From positions 2,914,001-2,978,000 of the forward strand of contig NZ_CP035491.1 in NCBI RefSeq assembly GCF_004135405.1: 64,000 nt of DNA, read 5' to 3'. A program made the translations under genes and the position numbers. The notes under the pieces were generated by a model that worked only from the letters and a program-made list of their open reading frames with translations, was not told the DNA's origin and ran no database searches. Below, piece by piece: positions 1 through 8,355 of this stretch. The stretch is from Agromyces protaetiae. GTDB lineage: Bacteria; Actinomycetota; Actinomycetes; Actinomycetales; Microbacteriaceae. The first letter of the stretch is position 1. The number at the start of each line of letters is the position of its first letter.

Positions 1-289
1 TGTGCTCGGCACGAGCCTGCGCGATCGTCGTGTACGCGTCGAGCTGGTCGTGGTGAAGGCCGGTCGCGTCGGTGACGGCGGCGGTCGCGTCGACGCGCTG
101 CTGCGACTCGACGGACGACTGGATGGTGAAGCCGGTTCCGACGAGGAGTCCGACGGCGGCGACGGCGCCGGCGGCGACGATGCGGCGGCGGCCGAGGCGG
201 AGGTCGCGGAGGCGACGGCGGGTGACGGGGGTGTTCGAGGCGGTCGAGTCGACCGTGGTGCTGGGGGAAGTACGGTTCTGGTTCTGCAT
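1..289 (-). CDS. Secreted transglycosylase-type protein, N-terminal part (runs off window)
   Basis: The reading frame starts at the ATG at 289 and stays open to the left edge, so the C-terminus is missing. It begins MQNQNRTSPSTT, then has an Arg-rich stretch and one hydrophobic segment (about residues 37-57) ending in VGTGFTIQSS. An Ala/Asp/Thr-rich extracytoplasmic stretch follows. The first four residues, the membrane segment and the GTGF.xQSS pattern match the complete gene at 4485-5381, so the two are paralogues. By that likeness I infer a cell-wall-associated SLT-type transglycosylase, but the catalytic domain is outside the window. Confidence 0.6.
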   Translation of the reverse strand, partial: MQNQNRTSPSTTVDSTASNTPVTRRRLRDLRLGRRRIVAAGAVAAVGLLVGTGFTIQSSVESQQRVDATAAVTDATGLHHDQLDAYTTIAQARAEH

Positions 290-414
290 AGGTGTTTCGA
301 TGCTCGGAAGTGGGGGATCAGGGGAAGCACCCTCCGAGCGGGGCGCACGAGCGGTCACTCTGCCCCCCGAATCTGGACGAATCCTCAGTTCAACCTGTGG
401 AACCCATGACCGGG

Positions 415-434
415 GTATCTCGAATACGAGATAC
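415..434. promoter_or_regulatory. Inverted repeat just upstream of the ychJ-like gene
   Basis: GTATCTCG-AATA-CGAGATAC is a perfect inverted repeat with 8-base arms and a 4-base centre. It ends 7 bases before the ATG at 442 and lies in the divergent gap between the transglycosylase-type gene and the ychJ-like gene. Its shape fits a dimeric repressor site. No regulator gene adjoins it, so the binding protein is unknown. Confidence 0.45.
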
Positions 435-441
435 TCGGAGG

Positions 442-858
442 ATGCCCGACCCCGCCGCATCCGCGAGATTCCCGGCCTCGGAAGCCCCCTGCCCATGCCG
501 CAGCGGCGATCGTTTCGGAACTTGCTGCGAATCTTTCGTGTCGGGGCGCGCGACCGCCCCCACGGCGTCTCAACTCATGCGATCGCGCTACACGGCGTTC
601 GCCGTCGGCGCCGCCGACTACCTGCTCGCGACGTGGCATCCGACCACCCGGCCGGCCGCCCTCGACCTCGACGACCGCCTCGAATGGAATGGGCTCACGA
701 TCCTCGCGACCGAACGCGGCGGCCCGTTCGACAGCGACGGCACGGTCGAGTTCGTGGCCCGCTACCGCGAAGGCGACGAACGGGGCAGGCTGCACGAGGT
801 GAGCCGCTTCCGCCGTGAGGGCGGGCGCTGGTACTACCTCGACGGCATCGTCGAATAG
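442..858 (+). CDS. ychJ: YchJ/UPF0225 family protein
   Basis: This 138-residue protein has an N-terminal SEC-C-like cysteine cluster (CPCRSG, then CC at about residue 30). The LMRSRYTAFAVG motif and the C-terminal GRWYYLDG ending are typical of the UPF0225/YchJ family, whose function is not established. The ATG at 442 was chosen because the family-like sequence starts just after it. The open frame extends upstream to 292, but that part is not family-like. The only purine-rich sequence (cggagg) touches the ATG, so the gene may be read from a leaderless transcript. The inverted repeat at 415-434 lies directly upstream. Confidence 0.8.
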   Translation: MPDPAASARFPASEAPCPCRSGDRFGTCCESFVSGRATAPTASQLMRSRYTAFAVGAADYLLATWHPTTRPAALDLDDRLEWNGLTILATERGGPFDSDGTVEFVARYREGDERGRLHEVSRFRREGGRWYYLDGIVE

Positions 859-889
859 GACCGAGCGCGAGTCATCCGTCGCCGCCCGA

Positions 890-1921
890 TCATCCGTCGC
901 CGTCGGACTTCCGCGCACGACTCGGCTGCACGCGCGGCGGTTCCCCCGGCATCTTCGGGAAGTCCGGCGGGAACGGCAGTTCGCCGAGCCCCGCATCGAG
1001 GTCGCGACGCCACCACTCGAGGAGCGCGTCGATGCGACCGGGCGCGTCGTGCATGCGCGCCCAGGGATCGCCGACGGCGGTCAGCCGAGCGGGGACCGTC
1101 AGCACCGTGAACTCGCGCGGATCGGCCGAATCCAGTTCACCCCAGTCGAGCGGGCACGACACCGACGCCCACGGCAGCGCACGCGGGCTGTAGGCGCCCG
1201 CCATCGTGCGGTCGCGGTTCGCCTGGTTGAAGTCGACGAAGATACGCTCGCCGCGCTCCTCCTTCCACCATGCGGTCGTCACCTGGCGGGGCATCCGCCG
1301 TTCGAGTTCGCGCGCCGCGGCGATGACCGCGTGTCTGACGTCGAGGAACTCCCATTCGGGGACCACGGGCGCGAAGACGTGGATGCCGCGATTGCCCGAC
1401 GTCTTCACGAACGCCGTGAGGCCCGCCTCGGCGAGCACCTCGCGGAGCGCGACCGCGACGGGCACGGCCTCGGCGAAGCCCGTGCCCGGTTGCGGGTCGA
1501 GATCGATGCGGAGCTGGTCGGGGAAGTCGGATGCCTCGGCGCGCGACGCCCACGGATGGAACACGATCGTGTTCATCTGGGCGGCCCACACCGCCGCCGC
1601 CGGCTCGTCGATCACGAGCTGCGGGTGCGACCTCCCGCTCGGGTAGGTGACCGTCACGGCGCGCACCCACTCGGGTGCGCCCTTCGGCGGGTTCTTCGAG
1701 TAGAACTGCTCGCCGTCGACGCCCTCGGGGAACCGCTGCAGCGACACGGGGCGGTCGCCGTTGGCGGCGACGAATGCGTCGCCGACGGCGACGAGGTACT
1801 CCGCGAGGGCGAGCTTCGTGATGCCGGGCTCGGGCCACAGCACGCGCGTCGGGCTCGAGATCCGGATGTCCCGTGCGCCCTTCGGGCCCGGGACGGTGAG
1901 CGTCGTCGCCTCGGAAGCCAT
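890..1921 (-). CDS. ligD: LigD-type DNA polymerase/primase domain protein (non-homologous end joining)
   Basis: This 343-residue protein matches the stand-alone polymerase domain of LigD. It contains the RVLWPEPGITK opening, the FYSKNPPKGAPEWV stretch and the acidic metal-binding motif DLDPQPG. KTSGNRGIHV and FVDFNQANRDRTMAGAYSPR follow later. Proteins of this family add nucleotides at broken ends in Ku/LigD repair. The ligase and Ku are not encoded in this window. It is the last gene of a minus-strand operon. Its ATG (1921) lies 1 base after the hydrolase stop codon at 1923-1925, so the two are probably translated together. Confidence 0.9.
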   Translation of the reverse strand: MASEATTLTVPGPKGARDIRISSPTRVLWPEPGITKLALAEYLVAVGDAFVAANGDRPVSLQRFPEGVDGEQFYSKNPPKGAPEWVRAVTVTYPSGRSHPQLVIDEPAAAVWAAQMNTIVFHPWASRAEASDFPDQLRIDLDPQPGTGFAEAVPVAVALREVLAEAGLTAFVKTSGNRGIHVFAPVVPEWEFLDVRHAVIAAARELERRMPRQVTTAWWKEERGERIFVDFNQANRDRTMAGAYSPRALPWASVSCPLDWGELDSADPREFTVLTVPARLTAVGDPWARMHDAPGRIDALLEWWRRDLDAGLGELPFPPDFPKMPGEPPRVQPSRARKSDGDG

Positions 1922-1922
1922 G

Positions 1923-2822
1923 TCAGTGCTCCGTTCGGTGGTCGTCGGTCCGGTCGTGCCGGGCCGGTTCCGCGGGTGGGAATGCGTGGTCGCGCAGCCA
2001 GTCGAGGGCGTCGGGGATCGTGTCGAGGATGCTCACGTGCCCGTCGTCGAGGCGTGCCCACATGGTGCCGTCGCGGAGGCGGCTCATGAGCCACGCGGCG
2101 TGCTTGCGGGGCACGATGCGGTCGTGCTCGCCCTGCACGACGAGCACGGGCGCCCCGACCTCGTCGAGGGAGAAGCCCCAGTCGTTCGCGTAGGCGACAT
2201 CGTCGTCGACGAGCCCGTCGGGGCCCGCCGCTTCGGCTCGGCCGGCGTCGGCGCCGATCCACGACCAGCGGCCGTCGAGCGCCTCGAGGTCGGCGGGGAG
2301 GAACGCTTCGGGATCGAACTCGTCGGCCTCGGCGAACCGAGCGCGCGCGTCGCGGCCCGCGAGCGCAGCGCGCAGTGCACCAGGCGCATGCATGCCCGCG
2401 AACCAGTCGAAGACGTCGGTGTACGGCGCGACGCCCGCGAGGGTCACGACCCCCGTGACCCGACTCGGCAGGAGGGCCGCGGTTGCGAGCGCATGCGGGC
2501 CGCCGCCCGAATAGCCCACCGATGCGAACAGGGCGACGCCCGCGGCATCCGCCACCGCTTCGACGTCGCCCGCCGCCGACGCGACATCGCGGCCGGGTCG
2601 CGGCGTCGAGCCGGCATACGAGGGACGGGCGTACGAGAGCAGCCGGATGCCTCGTGCCGCCGCCTCCTCGACGAGCGGCGGCGGCGGCGCGCCGGTCGCC
2701 GGTGAGCCGTGGTGCCACACCACGACGGGCGCGTCGGCGTGGGGCGGGTCGGCCCCGGGCGCCGAGTCGTACCAGCGGAGCATCCGCCCGTCGGCGAGTC
2801 GGAGGTCGCGTGACTCGGTCAT
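1923..2822 (-). CDS. Alpha/beta-fold hydrolase
   Basis: This 299-residue hydrolase has the oxyanion-type segment WHHGSPATG near residue 40. The nucleophile elbow is GYSGGGPHAL, with Ser as the likely nucleophile. A late VVQGEHDRIVP strand supplies the acid, and DDGHVSIL supplies the histidine. The substrate cannot be told from sequence. The start at 2822 overlaps the stop of the deazaflavin reductase by four bases (ATGA), and ligD follows at once, so it is the third gene of a four-gene operon. Confidence 0.85.
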   Translation of the reverse strand: MTESRDLRLADGRMLRWYDSAPGADPPHADAPVVVWHHGSPATGAPPPPLVEEAAARGIRLLSYARPSYAGSTPRPGRDVASAAGDVEAVADAAGVALFASVGYSGGGPHALATAALLPSRVTGVVTLAGVAPYTDVFDWFAGMHAPGALRAALAGRDARARFAEADEFDPEAFLPADLEALDGRWSWIGADAGRAEAAGPDGLVDDDVAYANDWGFSLDEVGAPVLVVQGEHDRIVPRKHAAWLMSRLRDGTMWARLDDGHVSILDTIPDALDWLRDHAFPPAEPARHDRTDDHRTEH

Positions 2823-3340
2823 CCCCGCTCCCCAGCGGCGTCGATCGGCCCGAGCTCCCGCACGGGCTGCAGGAGGAAGAGCCGCACGACGCGGCCCGAG
2901 TCGCGCTCATAGGCGCGGTAGCCGGGCCATTGCCGCTCGATGCGCGCCCACGCGGTCTCGCGGGCCTCGCCCTCGATGAGCGACGCGCGGACGGCGAGGC
3001 CGCGTCCGTGGACGGCGATGCGCGCGTCGGGGTGCGCGAGGAGGTTGTACGTCCAGGCGGGATGGCGGTCGCGCGCGAAGCTCGTGCCTGCCACGATCGC
3101 CCGCCCGAGGCCGTCGGGCGTGTACATGAGCTCGCTCGCGCGCGGCTCCCCCGACTTCGCGCCGATCGTGTGGAGGACGAGCGAGGGCACGAGCAGCGCG
3201 CTCAGCTGCACGCGCCCGCGGCTCCATGCGGCCAGCCGCCGTTCGACGAGCGGGAGCACGACGGGCGCGGAGCGCCGGAAGAGTCGGGTGCGGGTCAGCG
3301 GCGCGACCGTCTTCCGTACGACGTCCACCACGATCGTCAT
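2819..3340 (-). CDS. Nitroreductase/deazaflavin-dependent oxidoreductase family protein
   Basis: This 173-residue protein contains the signature of the F420-dependent Ddn-like family: HTIGAKSGEPRASELMY, then IVAGTSFARDRHPAWTYNL and HPDARIAVHGRG. Members bind deazaflavin F420 or related flavins and reduce varied substrates. I chose the ATG at 3340, which follows a good ribosome site (aggcgggg) and overlaps the yihY stop by four bases. A longer open frame to 4300 is only the shadow of yihY. The 3' end overlaps the next gene by ATGA. Confidence 0.82.
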   Translation of the reverse strand: MTIVVDVVRKTVAPLTRTRLFRRSAPVVLPLVERRLAAWSRGRVQLSALLVPSLVLHTIGAKSGEPRASELMYTPDGLGRAIVAGTSFARDRHPAWTYNLLAHPDARIAVHGRGLAVRASLIEGEARETAWARIERQWPGYRAYERDSGRVVRLFLLQPVRELGPIDAAGERG

Positions 3341-4377
3341 CGCCCCGCCTTCCGGTCGACGGCCGCTCGTGCCGCCTCCACTTCGATCACTGCCTCCTGC
3401 GCGCGTCGTTCGGCGCGTCGCAGCCGACGGAGCGCCATCGACCTCGCGCCGTACCGTTCGGCGATCCGATCGTGCGCCTCGTCGTCGCCCGTCACGATAT
3501 ACGCTCCGGCGATCAGGATGACCTGGGCGGAGAAGTTGAACCAGATGAGCAACGCGACGATCGACCCGAAGGAGGCGAGGAGCGGATTGCTCGCCGCCCC
3601 TCCGACGAAGAGCCCCGAGAGCACCTGCAGGACCGTCAGGCCGAGGCCTCCGAGGATCGCTCCCGGCCAGAGGGCGCGAGCGCCCGGACGCAGCCCGGAG
3701 AGCAACCGGAACAGTCCAGCGACGACGAGGGTGTCGATGACGAAGGTGACGACGATCCCGACGGCGCGCGTGCCGCCGTCGAACAACGGGCTGCGCTCGG
3801 ATACCCCGAACCATCCGAGCGCGACCGAGAGCGCGGTCGTGCTGAAGACGGTGACCGCGGCCGACGCCGCGAGGAGCGCCCCGAAGGCGATCGCGATCGC
3901 GAGGTCTCGAAGGATGACCCAGAGGAAGAACGTGTCGGCGTCGGGAAGGCCGGCGAGCGTGCGGAACGCGGTGCGGATCGATCCGATCGCACCGATCGCC
4001 GTGCCGACCAGTCCGACGAGTGCGATCACTCCCGCGACGGTGAACACGAGCGGATGGATGAGGTCTTCGGGGGCGATGAGGCCGCCCACGAGACCGGGGA
4101 TCGCAGAATCGAGCGCGGCGACGAGCGCATCGAGGGCCTCGGGATTGCCCGCGAGCCACACCCCCGCGACGGCGAACCCGAGGAACACTCCTGCGAACAC
4201 GGAGAAGAGGGTCCGATAAGTGACGCTGTCGGCGAGCATCGCACCGTGTCGTTCCTGGTACAGCAGGAATGCACGCACGGGTTTCGTGCTCAACGCCCAT
4301 TCACCGGCGTGTCGCACCCAGGTGACCAGGCGCGCCCACGGCGAAGGTCGCCGGTCGTCGCTCGAAGAGGCCGCCAC
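3337..4377 (-). CDS. YihY/virulence factor BrkB family membrane protein
   Basis: This 346-residue protein has about six membrane-spanning segments. The family-typical opening is FLLYQERHGAMLADSVTYRTLFSVF, at about residues 37-61. A later stretch includes SIVALLIWFNFSAQVILIAGAY. The C-terminal tail is charged and probably cytoplasmic. YihY/BrkB proteins are inner-membrane proteins of uncertain function. They were once called RNase BN, wrongly. It is the first gene of the operon running to ligD. Confidence 0.9.
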   Translation of the reverse strand: MAASSSDDRRPSPWARLVTWVRHAGEWALSTKPVRAFLLYQERHGAMLADSVTYRTLFSVFAGVFLGFAVAGVWLAGNPEALDALVAALDSAIPGLVGGLIAPEDLIHPLVFTVAGVIALVGLVGTAIGAIGSIRTAFRTLAGLPDADTFFLWVILRDLAIAIAFGALLAASAAVTVFSTTALSVALGWFGVSERSPLFDGGTRAVGIVVTFVIDTLVVAGLFRLLSGLRPGARALWPGAILGGLGLTVLQVLSGLFVGGAASNPLLASFGSIVALLIWFNFSAQVILIAGAYIVTGDDEAHDRIAERYGARSMALRRLRRAERRAQEAVIEVEAARAAVDRKAGR

Positions 4378-4438
4378 GGGATCAGGCTATCGAGCACGTG
4401 AGCGAATCCGACAGGGCTTGACCGCCTTCTGGGACGAC

Positions 4439-4471
4439 GAAGGGCGCGGGCCCCGACGGCCCGCGCCCTTC
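4439..4471 (-). terminator. Strong hairpin downstream of the transglycosylase gene
   Basis: The arms GAAGGGCGCGGGCC and GGCCCGCGCCCTTC pair perfectly over 14 bases around a 5-base loop. The hairpin lies 14 bases past the stop codon of the gene at 4485-5381 and before yihY. There is no clear T-tract, as is common in GC-rich actinobacteria. Confidence 0.75.
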
Positions 4472-4484
4472 GATCAGCGGAAGC

Positions 4485-5381
4485 TCAGTACCAGCCCTTG
4501 GCGTTGAACGAGTCCCACGCGCCGCACGGCGTGCCGTAGCGGCCCGAGATGTACCCGAGGCCCCAGCGGATCTGCGTGTCGGCGCTGTTCTGCCAGTCCG
4601 GGCCGGCCGAGGCCATCTTGCTGCCGGGGAGGGCCTGCGGGATGCCGTAGGCCCCGCTCGAGTTCGCGGCGTGGACGTTCCAACCCGACTCACGGTTCCA
4701 GAGCTGCACGAGGCATCCGAACTGGTCGTCGCCCCAGCCGTACATCGCCGCCATGAGGTCGCGGGCGATGGCCTGGGCCTCGCTCGGGTTGGACGGGGCC
4801 GCCGGGCGCGAACCGCTCGAGGGGGCCTGCGCGCGCTGCGCCTTCGCGGCCTCCGCCTCGGCCGCGGCCTGCGCGGCCGCGGCGGCGGCCTGCTCGGCGG
4901 CGACGCGGTCGAACTCGGCGACCTGGGCGCGAACAGCGTCGGCCTGCGCCGTGGTCGTCTTCGCGAGGGCGAAGACGTCCTTGGCGTCGAGCTTCTCGTA
5001 GCCGCCGAGCGATGCGACGGACGCGGCGAGGGCGGTGGCGTCGGCCTTGCCGCTCGCCGAGGCGATGACGGCGGTGGCCGCCGTGATGGTGTCGTTCGCG
5101 GTCTTCTTCACGCGAGCGTCGAGCACGGCGCTGTGGGCCTCGAGCTGGTCGACGTCGAGGTTCGCGGCAGCCGTGAGCGCGCTGGTCTCGGCGACGCGGT
5201 CGCTCTGCGCCGCGAACGACGACTGCACAGCGAAGCCGGTTCCCACCATCGCGCCGAGGGCGACGACGGCGCCGGCTGCGAGGAAGAATCCGGTTCGGGG
5301 CTTCGCGGCCGCGCGGCGGCCGGTCGGCTTCGGAGCGCCCTGTTCGGGCGCGGAGGTCTCGGGGGAAATCTGGTTCTGCAT
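4485..5381 (-). CDS. Secreted SLT/APF C-terminal-like transglycosylase
   Basis: This 298-residue protein has a short basic N-terminus, one membrane segment (about residues 32-58) and an Ala-rich coiled-coil region (to about 190). It ends in a small lysozyme-like domain. That domain has the CLVQLWNRESGWN motif (catalytic Glu candidate), SGAYGIPQALPGSKM and the closing CGAWDSFNAKGWY. This is the organisation of actinobacterial resuscitation/aggregation-promoting wall hydrolases, which cleave peptidoglycan outside the membrane. The start at 5381 gives the same MQNQ N-terminus as the paralogue at 1-289. A strong terminator follows. Confidence 0.85.
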   Translation of the reverse strand: MQNQISPETSAPEQGAPKPTGRRAAAKPRTGFFLAAGAVVALGAMVGTGFAVQSSFAAQSDRVAETSALTAAANLDVDQLEAHSAVLDARVKKTANDTITAATAVIASASGKADATALAASVASLGGYEKLDAKDVFALAKTTTAQADAVRAQVAEFDRVAAEQAAAAAAQAAAEAEAAKAQRAQAPSSGSRPAAPSNPSEAQAIARDLMAAMYGWGDDQFGCLVQLWNRESGWNVHAANSSGAYGIPQALPGSKMASAGPDWQNSADTQIRWGLGYISGRYGTPCGAWDSFNAKGWY

Positions 5382-5550
5382 AGGTATTCACAAAGCCGCG
5401 GCATCCGGTGCTGTCCGGGCGCCCGGCGGATCGTCCACTCGGGTACAGGGGGCTCGCCTTGGGCGAAGTCGTCAGTCTGCCGACGGTTTCTGGGCGAAGA
5501 CCGGCCATTTCCTGTGAAAGTCGTGCGAATCTCGGTTTTCGAGGGCGTGC

Positions 5551-7329
5551 TCAGTCGTCGTCTGCAGCGGCCCGGAGCTCGATCGAGATCTGTTCGGCGT
5601 CGAGGGTTTCGAGAGCCCAGCCGAGCATCGCGGAGCTGAAGATGCCGTCGTCGCGCGCGTCGAGAAGCGCGTCTCGCTGCGCGGCGATGAGCTCCAGTCG
5701 CTGCCGTCGATGGCGGTCGCGCAGTGCGTCGGATGACTCGGCCGCGCCGTCGTCCGACGGTACGTCAGGGTCGAGGGCCGGGTCGGCGTCGGAGCCGTCG
5801 AGCTCGAGCCGCCCGGGCTCGGCGAGCCTCGCACGCACGACCTTCTCGGTCACATCGCGGAGCAGCGCCAGGATCTGCTGACGTTCGGCCGCTTGCGCCT
5901 GGCGGTCGACGCCCGCAGGCTTCACGACGCGGACGAGCCACGGCAGTGTGCCGCCTTGGAGGAGCAGGGAAACGCCCGCGACGCAGAACGCGACGAACAC
6001 GAGGAACGACCGCGACGGCGTCTCGTGCGGGAGGGTCTGGGCGGCCGCGAGCGTCACCGCCCCGCGCATGCCCGCCCACACGATGACGGCGCCTTCGCGC
6101 GGCCCGAGCGGAACGGCCCTGAAGTAGTCGAGGTCGGCGGCCCGGCGGCGGAGCCTCGATCGGATGCGCTGGATGAACTCGGGGTTCGTCGCACGCCGGA
6201 GCCACCGCTCGCGGCCGCCTTCGCGGACCGCGCGCTCGGCGTGCTCTTCGTCGACCGCTTCGGTCGCGAGGGCGACCTCGCGTTCATCGAGCCGGCGGTT
6301 CGCGGCATCGAGCCTCGGGCGGAGCTCTTCGGCGCGACGGGTACGGCGACCGATGAGCGCGAGCGTCGGGAAGACGTAGACCGCCCGCACGAGGAGCACG
6401 ACGACGAGCGCGAGGACCGCGATGCCGAGGCCGTGTTCGGCACGGAGCTCGCCTTCGGCGAGGTCGGCGACGATCTTGTTCATCTCGAGGCCCATGACGA
6501 GGAAGACCGCGCCCTCGAGGACGAACTCGATCGCGCGCCACGAGTTCGCGTCGCTCATCCGGTGCTGCGGACTCAGGACTCTGATCGCTCCGCGCCCGGT
6601 GACGAGCCCCGCGACGACCGCCGCGACGAGTCCCGACGCGCCGAGCGCCTCGGCCGGGACGCTCGCGAGGAACGGTACGGTGAACGAGATGACGGTGTTG
6701 ACCGTGGCATCCGTCACCCGCGCGCGCACCCACAGATTGAGCCTGCCGACGACGAAACCGATGACGACGGCGACCGCGACGGCGAAGAGGAAGTCGCCCG
6801 CGACGTCCCAGAACGTGACGCTCGCGGCGGTCGCCGCGATGGCGGAGCGCAGGAGCACGAGTGCCGTCGCATCGTTCAGGAGACTCTCGCCCTCGAGCAC
6901 CGTCACGACGCGCGGGGTCACGCCGATGCGCTTCACGATCGAGGTCGCGACGGCGTCGGTCGGGCTGACGATCGCGCCGAGCGCGATGCCGGCCGCGAGG
7001 CCGAGTCCCGGGATGAGCAGGGAGAAGAGGACCCCGAGCGCGACCGAGGTGAGGACGACGAGCAGCACTGAGAGCCCGCCGATCGCGCTGAACTCGCGGC
7101 GGAACTCCATCGAGGGCATCGCGACGGAGGCCGCGTAGAGCAGCGGCGGCAGGATGCCCGCGAGGATCCACTCGGGGTCGACGACGAAGTCGGGCACGAA
7201 CGGGAGGAAGCTGACCGCGATGCCGACGAGGACGAGCAGGAGCGGCGCCGCGACCCTGAGCCGGGGCCCGACGGCGCTCGCGGCGGCGATGCCGAGGAGG
7301 CCGAGGACCGCGACGATCAGGATCTCCAC
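5551..7329 (-). CDS. Sodium/proton antiporter, CPA1 family
   Basis: This 592-residue protein has about twelve membrane segments in its first 430 residues. CPA1 hallmarks are present: SPTDAVA in the discontinuous helix and GESLLNDATALV with the acidic transport residues. WAGMRGAVTLAAA occurs later. A cytoplasmic tail of about 160 charged residues follows. It exchanges monovalent cations for protons across the membrane, for pH and salt balance. The GTG start at 7329 follows a ggagggg ribosome site. It appears to be a single-gene unit. Confidence 0.9.
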   Translation of the reverse strand: MEILIVAVLGLLGIAAASAVGPRLRVAAPLLLVLVGIAVSFLPFVPDFVVDPEWILAGILPPLLYAASVAMPSMEFRREFSAIGGLSVLLVVLTSVALGVLFSLLIPGLGLAAGIALGAIVSPTDAVATSIVKRIGVTPRVVTVLEGESLLNDATALVLLRSAIAATAASVTFWDVAGDFLFAVAVAVVIGFVVGRLNLWVRARVTDATVNTVISFTVPFLASVPAEALGASGLVAAVVAGLVTGRGAIRVLSPQHRMSDANSWRAIEFVLEGAVFLVMGLEMNKIVADLAEGELRAEHGLGIAVLALVVVLLVRAVYVFPTLALIGRRTRRAEELRPRLDAANRRLDEREVALATEAVDEEHAERAVREGGRERWLRRATNPEFIQRIRSRLRRRAADLDYFRAVPLGPREGAVIVWAGMRGAVTLAAAQTLPHETPSRSFLVFVAFCVAGVSLLLQGGTLPWLVRVVKPAGVDRQAQAAERQQILALLRDVTEKVVRARLAEPGRLELDGSDADPALDPDVPSDDGAAESSDALRDRHRRQRLELIAAQRDALLDARDDGIFSSAMLGWALETLDAEQISIELRAAADDD

Positions 7330-7413
7330 CGCTGCATCCCCTCCGGTCCGGGCCGGTCAGCGCCCTTCCCGACAGTCTGTCGGAGCGAAGGCCTGCCGAC
7401 CAAGAGTGCCCGG

Positions 7414-7935
7414 TCAGTCCCGGTCGGAGTCGCGGTCGTCGCGGTCGTCGAACGGCTCGGGCTCGAGCCGCCTCGGCCCCGCGCCGCTCTCGGCGAGCGC
7501 GTCGCCGGGGTTCAGGAGCGCGCACGCCTTCATCGAGAGGCAGCCGCAGCCGATGCATCCGGTCAGTTCCCGCTCGAGTTGCTCGATGCCGCGCCGTCGT
7601 TCTTCGAGGCGCCGCTTCCAATCGCGCGACGCACGTTGCCAGTCGGCGTGGCTCGGGGTGCCGTCGAGGGGGACGTGGGCGAACGACGCCTGCACGTCGG
7701 CGAGCGGCACGCCGAGGCGCTTGGCGACGGCGATGAGCGAGACCCGGCGGAGCATGTGGCGGGGGTATCGACGCTGGTTGCCGCCCGTGCGGACGGAGGC
7801 GATGAGGCCGAGGTCTTCGTAGAAGCGCAGGGCGGATGCCGCGACTCCCGTTCGCCGGCTCATCTCGCCGATGGTCAGGAGGTCGTCGGGTGCGTGACGT
7901 CGTGCGTCGTCGTCCGTCGCCCGAGCATTCGCCAT
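7414..7935 (-). CDS. soxR: SoxR redox-sensing MerR-family regulator
   Basis: This 173-residue protein has an N-terminal MerR helix-turn-helix (LTIGEMSRRTGVAASALRFYEDLGLI, given here in part as residues 20-45) and a dimer helix. The C-terminal iron-sulfur cluster motif has Cys at 127, 130, 132 and 138 (CIGCGC then C). This is the [2Fe-2S] arrangement of SoxR, which senses redox-cycling compounds or superoxide. The acidic tail after residue 150 is unusual. It is divergent from a ferredoxin gene, and a canonical SoxR box lies between them. The ATG at 7935 has gagg upstream. Confidence 0.93.
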   Translation of the reverse strand: MANARATDDDARRHAPDDLLTIGEMSRRTGVAASALRFYEDLGLIASVRTGGNQRRYPRHMLRRVSLIAVAKRLGVPLADVQASFAHVPLDGTPSHADWQRASRDWKRRLEERRRGIEQLERELTGCIGCGCLSMKACALLNPGDALAESGAGPRRLEPEPFDDRDDRDSDRD

Positions 7936-7952
7936 GAGGCATCCTCTCGTTT

Positions 7953-7983
7953 TGACTTCAAGGGTACTTGAGGTTCTAACGTG
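7953..7983 (+). promoter_or_regulatory. SoxR-controlled promoter with 19-base spacer and SoxR box
   Basis: The plus strand has a -35 TTGACT (7953-7958), a 19-base spacer and a -10 TAACGT (7978-7983). The over-long 19-base spacer is the hallmark of MerR-family promoters. The dyad at 7956-7973 reads CTTCAAGGGTACTTGAGG and closely matches the known SoxR box CCTCAAGTTAACTTGAGG. It drives the ferredoxin gene 45 bases downstream and may also repress soxR. Confidence 0.85.
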
Positions 7984-8028
7984 GCAGGTGCCCGAAGCCG
8001 AACCGCATCACCGACCCGAGGAGCTGAC

Positions 8029-8355
8029 GTGACGTATGTGATCGCCCTGCCGTGCGTGGACGTCAAAGACAAGGCGTGCATCGACGAGTGTCCGGTCGAC
8101 TGCATCTACGAGGGCGAGCGGTCGCTCTACATCCACCCCGACGAGTGCGTCGACTGCGGAGCGTGCGAGCCCGTGTGCCCCGTCGAGGCGATCTACTACG
8201 AAGACGACCTGCCCGACGAGTGGGCCGACTACTACAAGGCCAACGTCGAGTTCTTCGACGAGATCGGCTCGCCCGGCGGCGCAGCCAAGGTCGGCGTCAT
8301 CGCCTACGACCACCCCCTCGTGAGCGCGCTCCCGCCGCAGGCGGCGCACGCATGA
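8029..8355 (+). CDS. fdxA: Seven-iron ferredoxin (FdxA type)
   Basis: This 108-residue ferredoxin has the [3Fe-4S] plus [4Fe-4S] pattern. Its Cys residues are at 9, 17, 21, 25, 40, 43, 46 and 50, including ECPVDC and [12 protein letters not shown]. The length is normal for the FdxA family. I chose the GTG at 8029, preceded by gaggagctgac. Starting at 7981 would add a non-conserved N-terminus and begin inside the SoxR promoter. The stop overlaps the next start by ATGA. It probably carries electrons in a redox-stress response under SoxR. Confidence 0.9.
   Translation: MTYVIALPCVDVKDKACIDECPVDCIYEGERSLYIHPDECVDCGACEPVCPVEAIYYEDDLPDEWADYYKANVEFFDEIGSPGGAAKVGVIAYDHPLVSALPPQAAHA

Noticed and set aside
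3341-4300. Long in-frame N-terminal extension of the deazaflavin reductase
   Set aside because: It is antisense-free but lies inside yihY in another frame and is Arg-rich shadow sequence. The ATG at 3340 has a good ribosome site.
5382-5550. A possible cyclic-di-AMP (ydaO-type) riboswitch before the transglycosylase gene
   Set aside because: The gene class fits, but the conserved core and terminal sequences of that riboswitch are not present in the leader.
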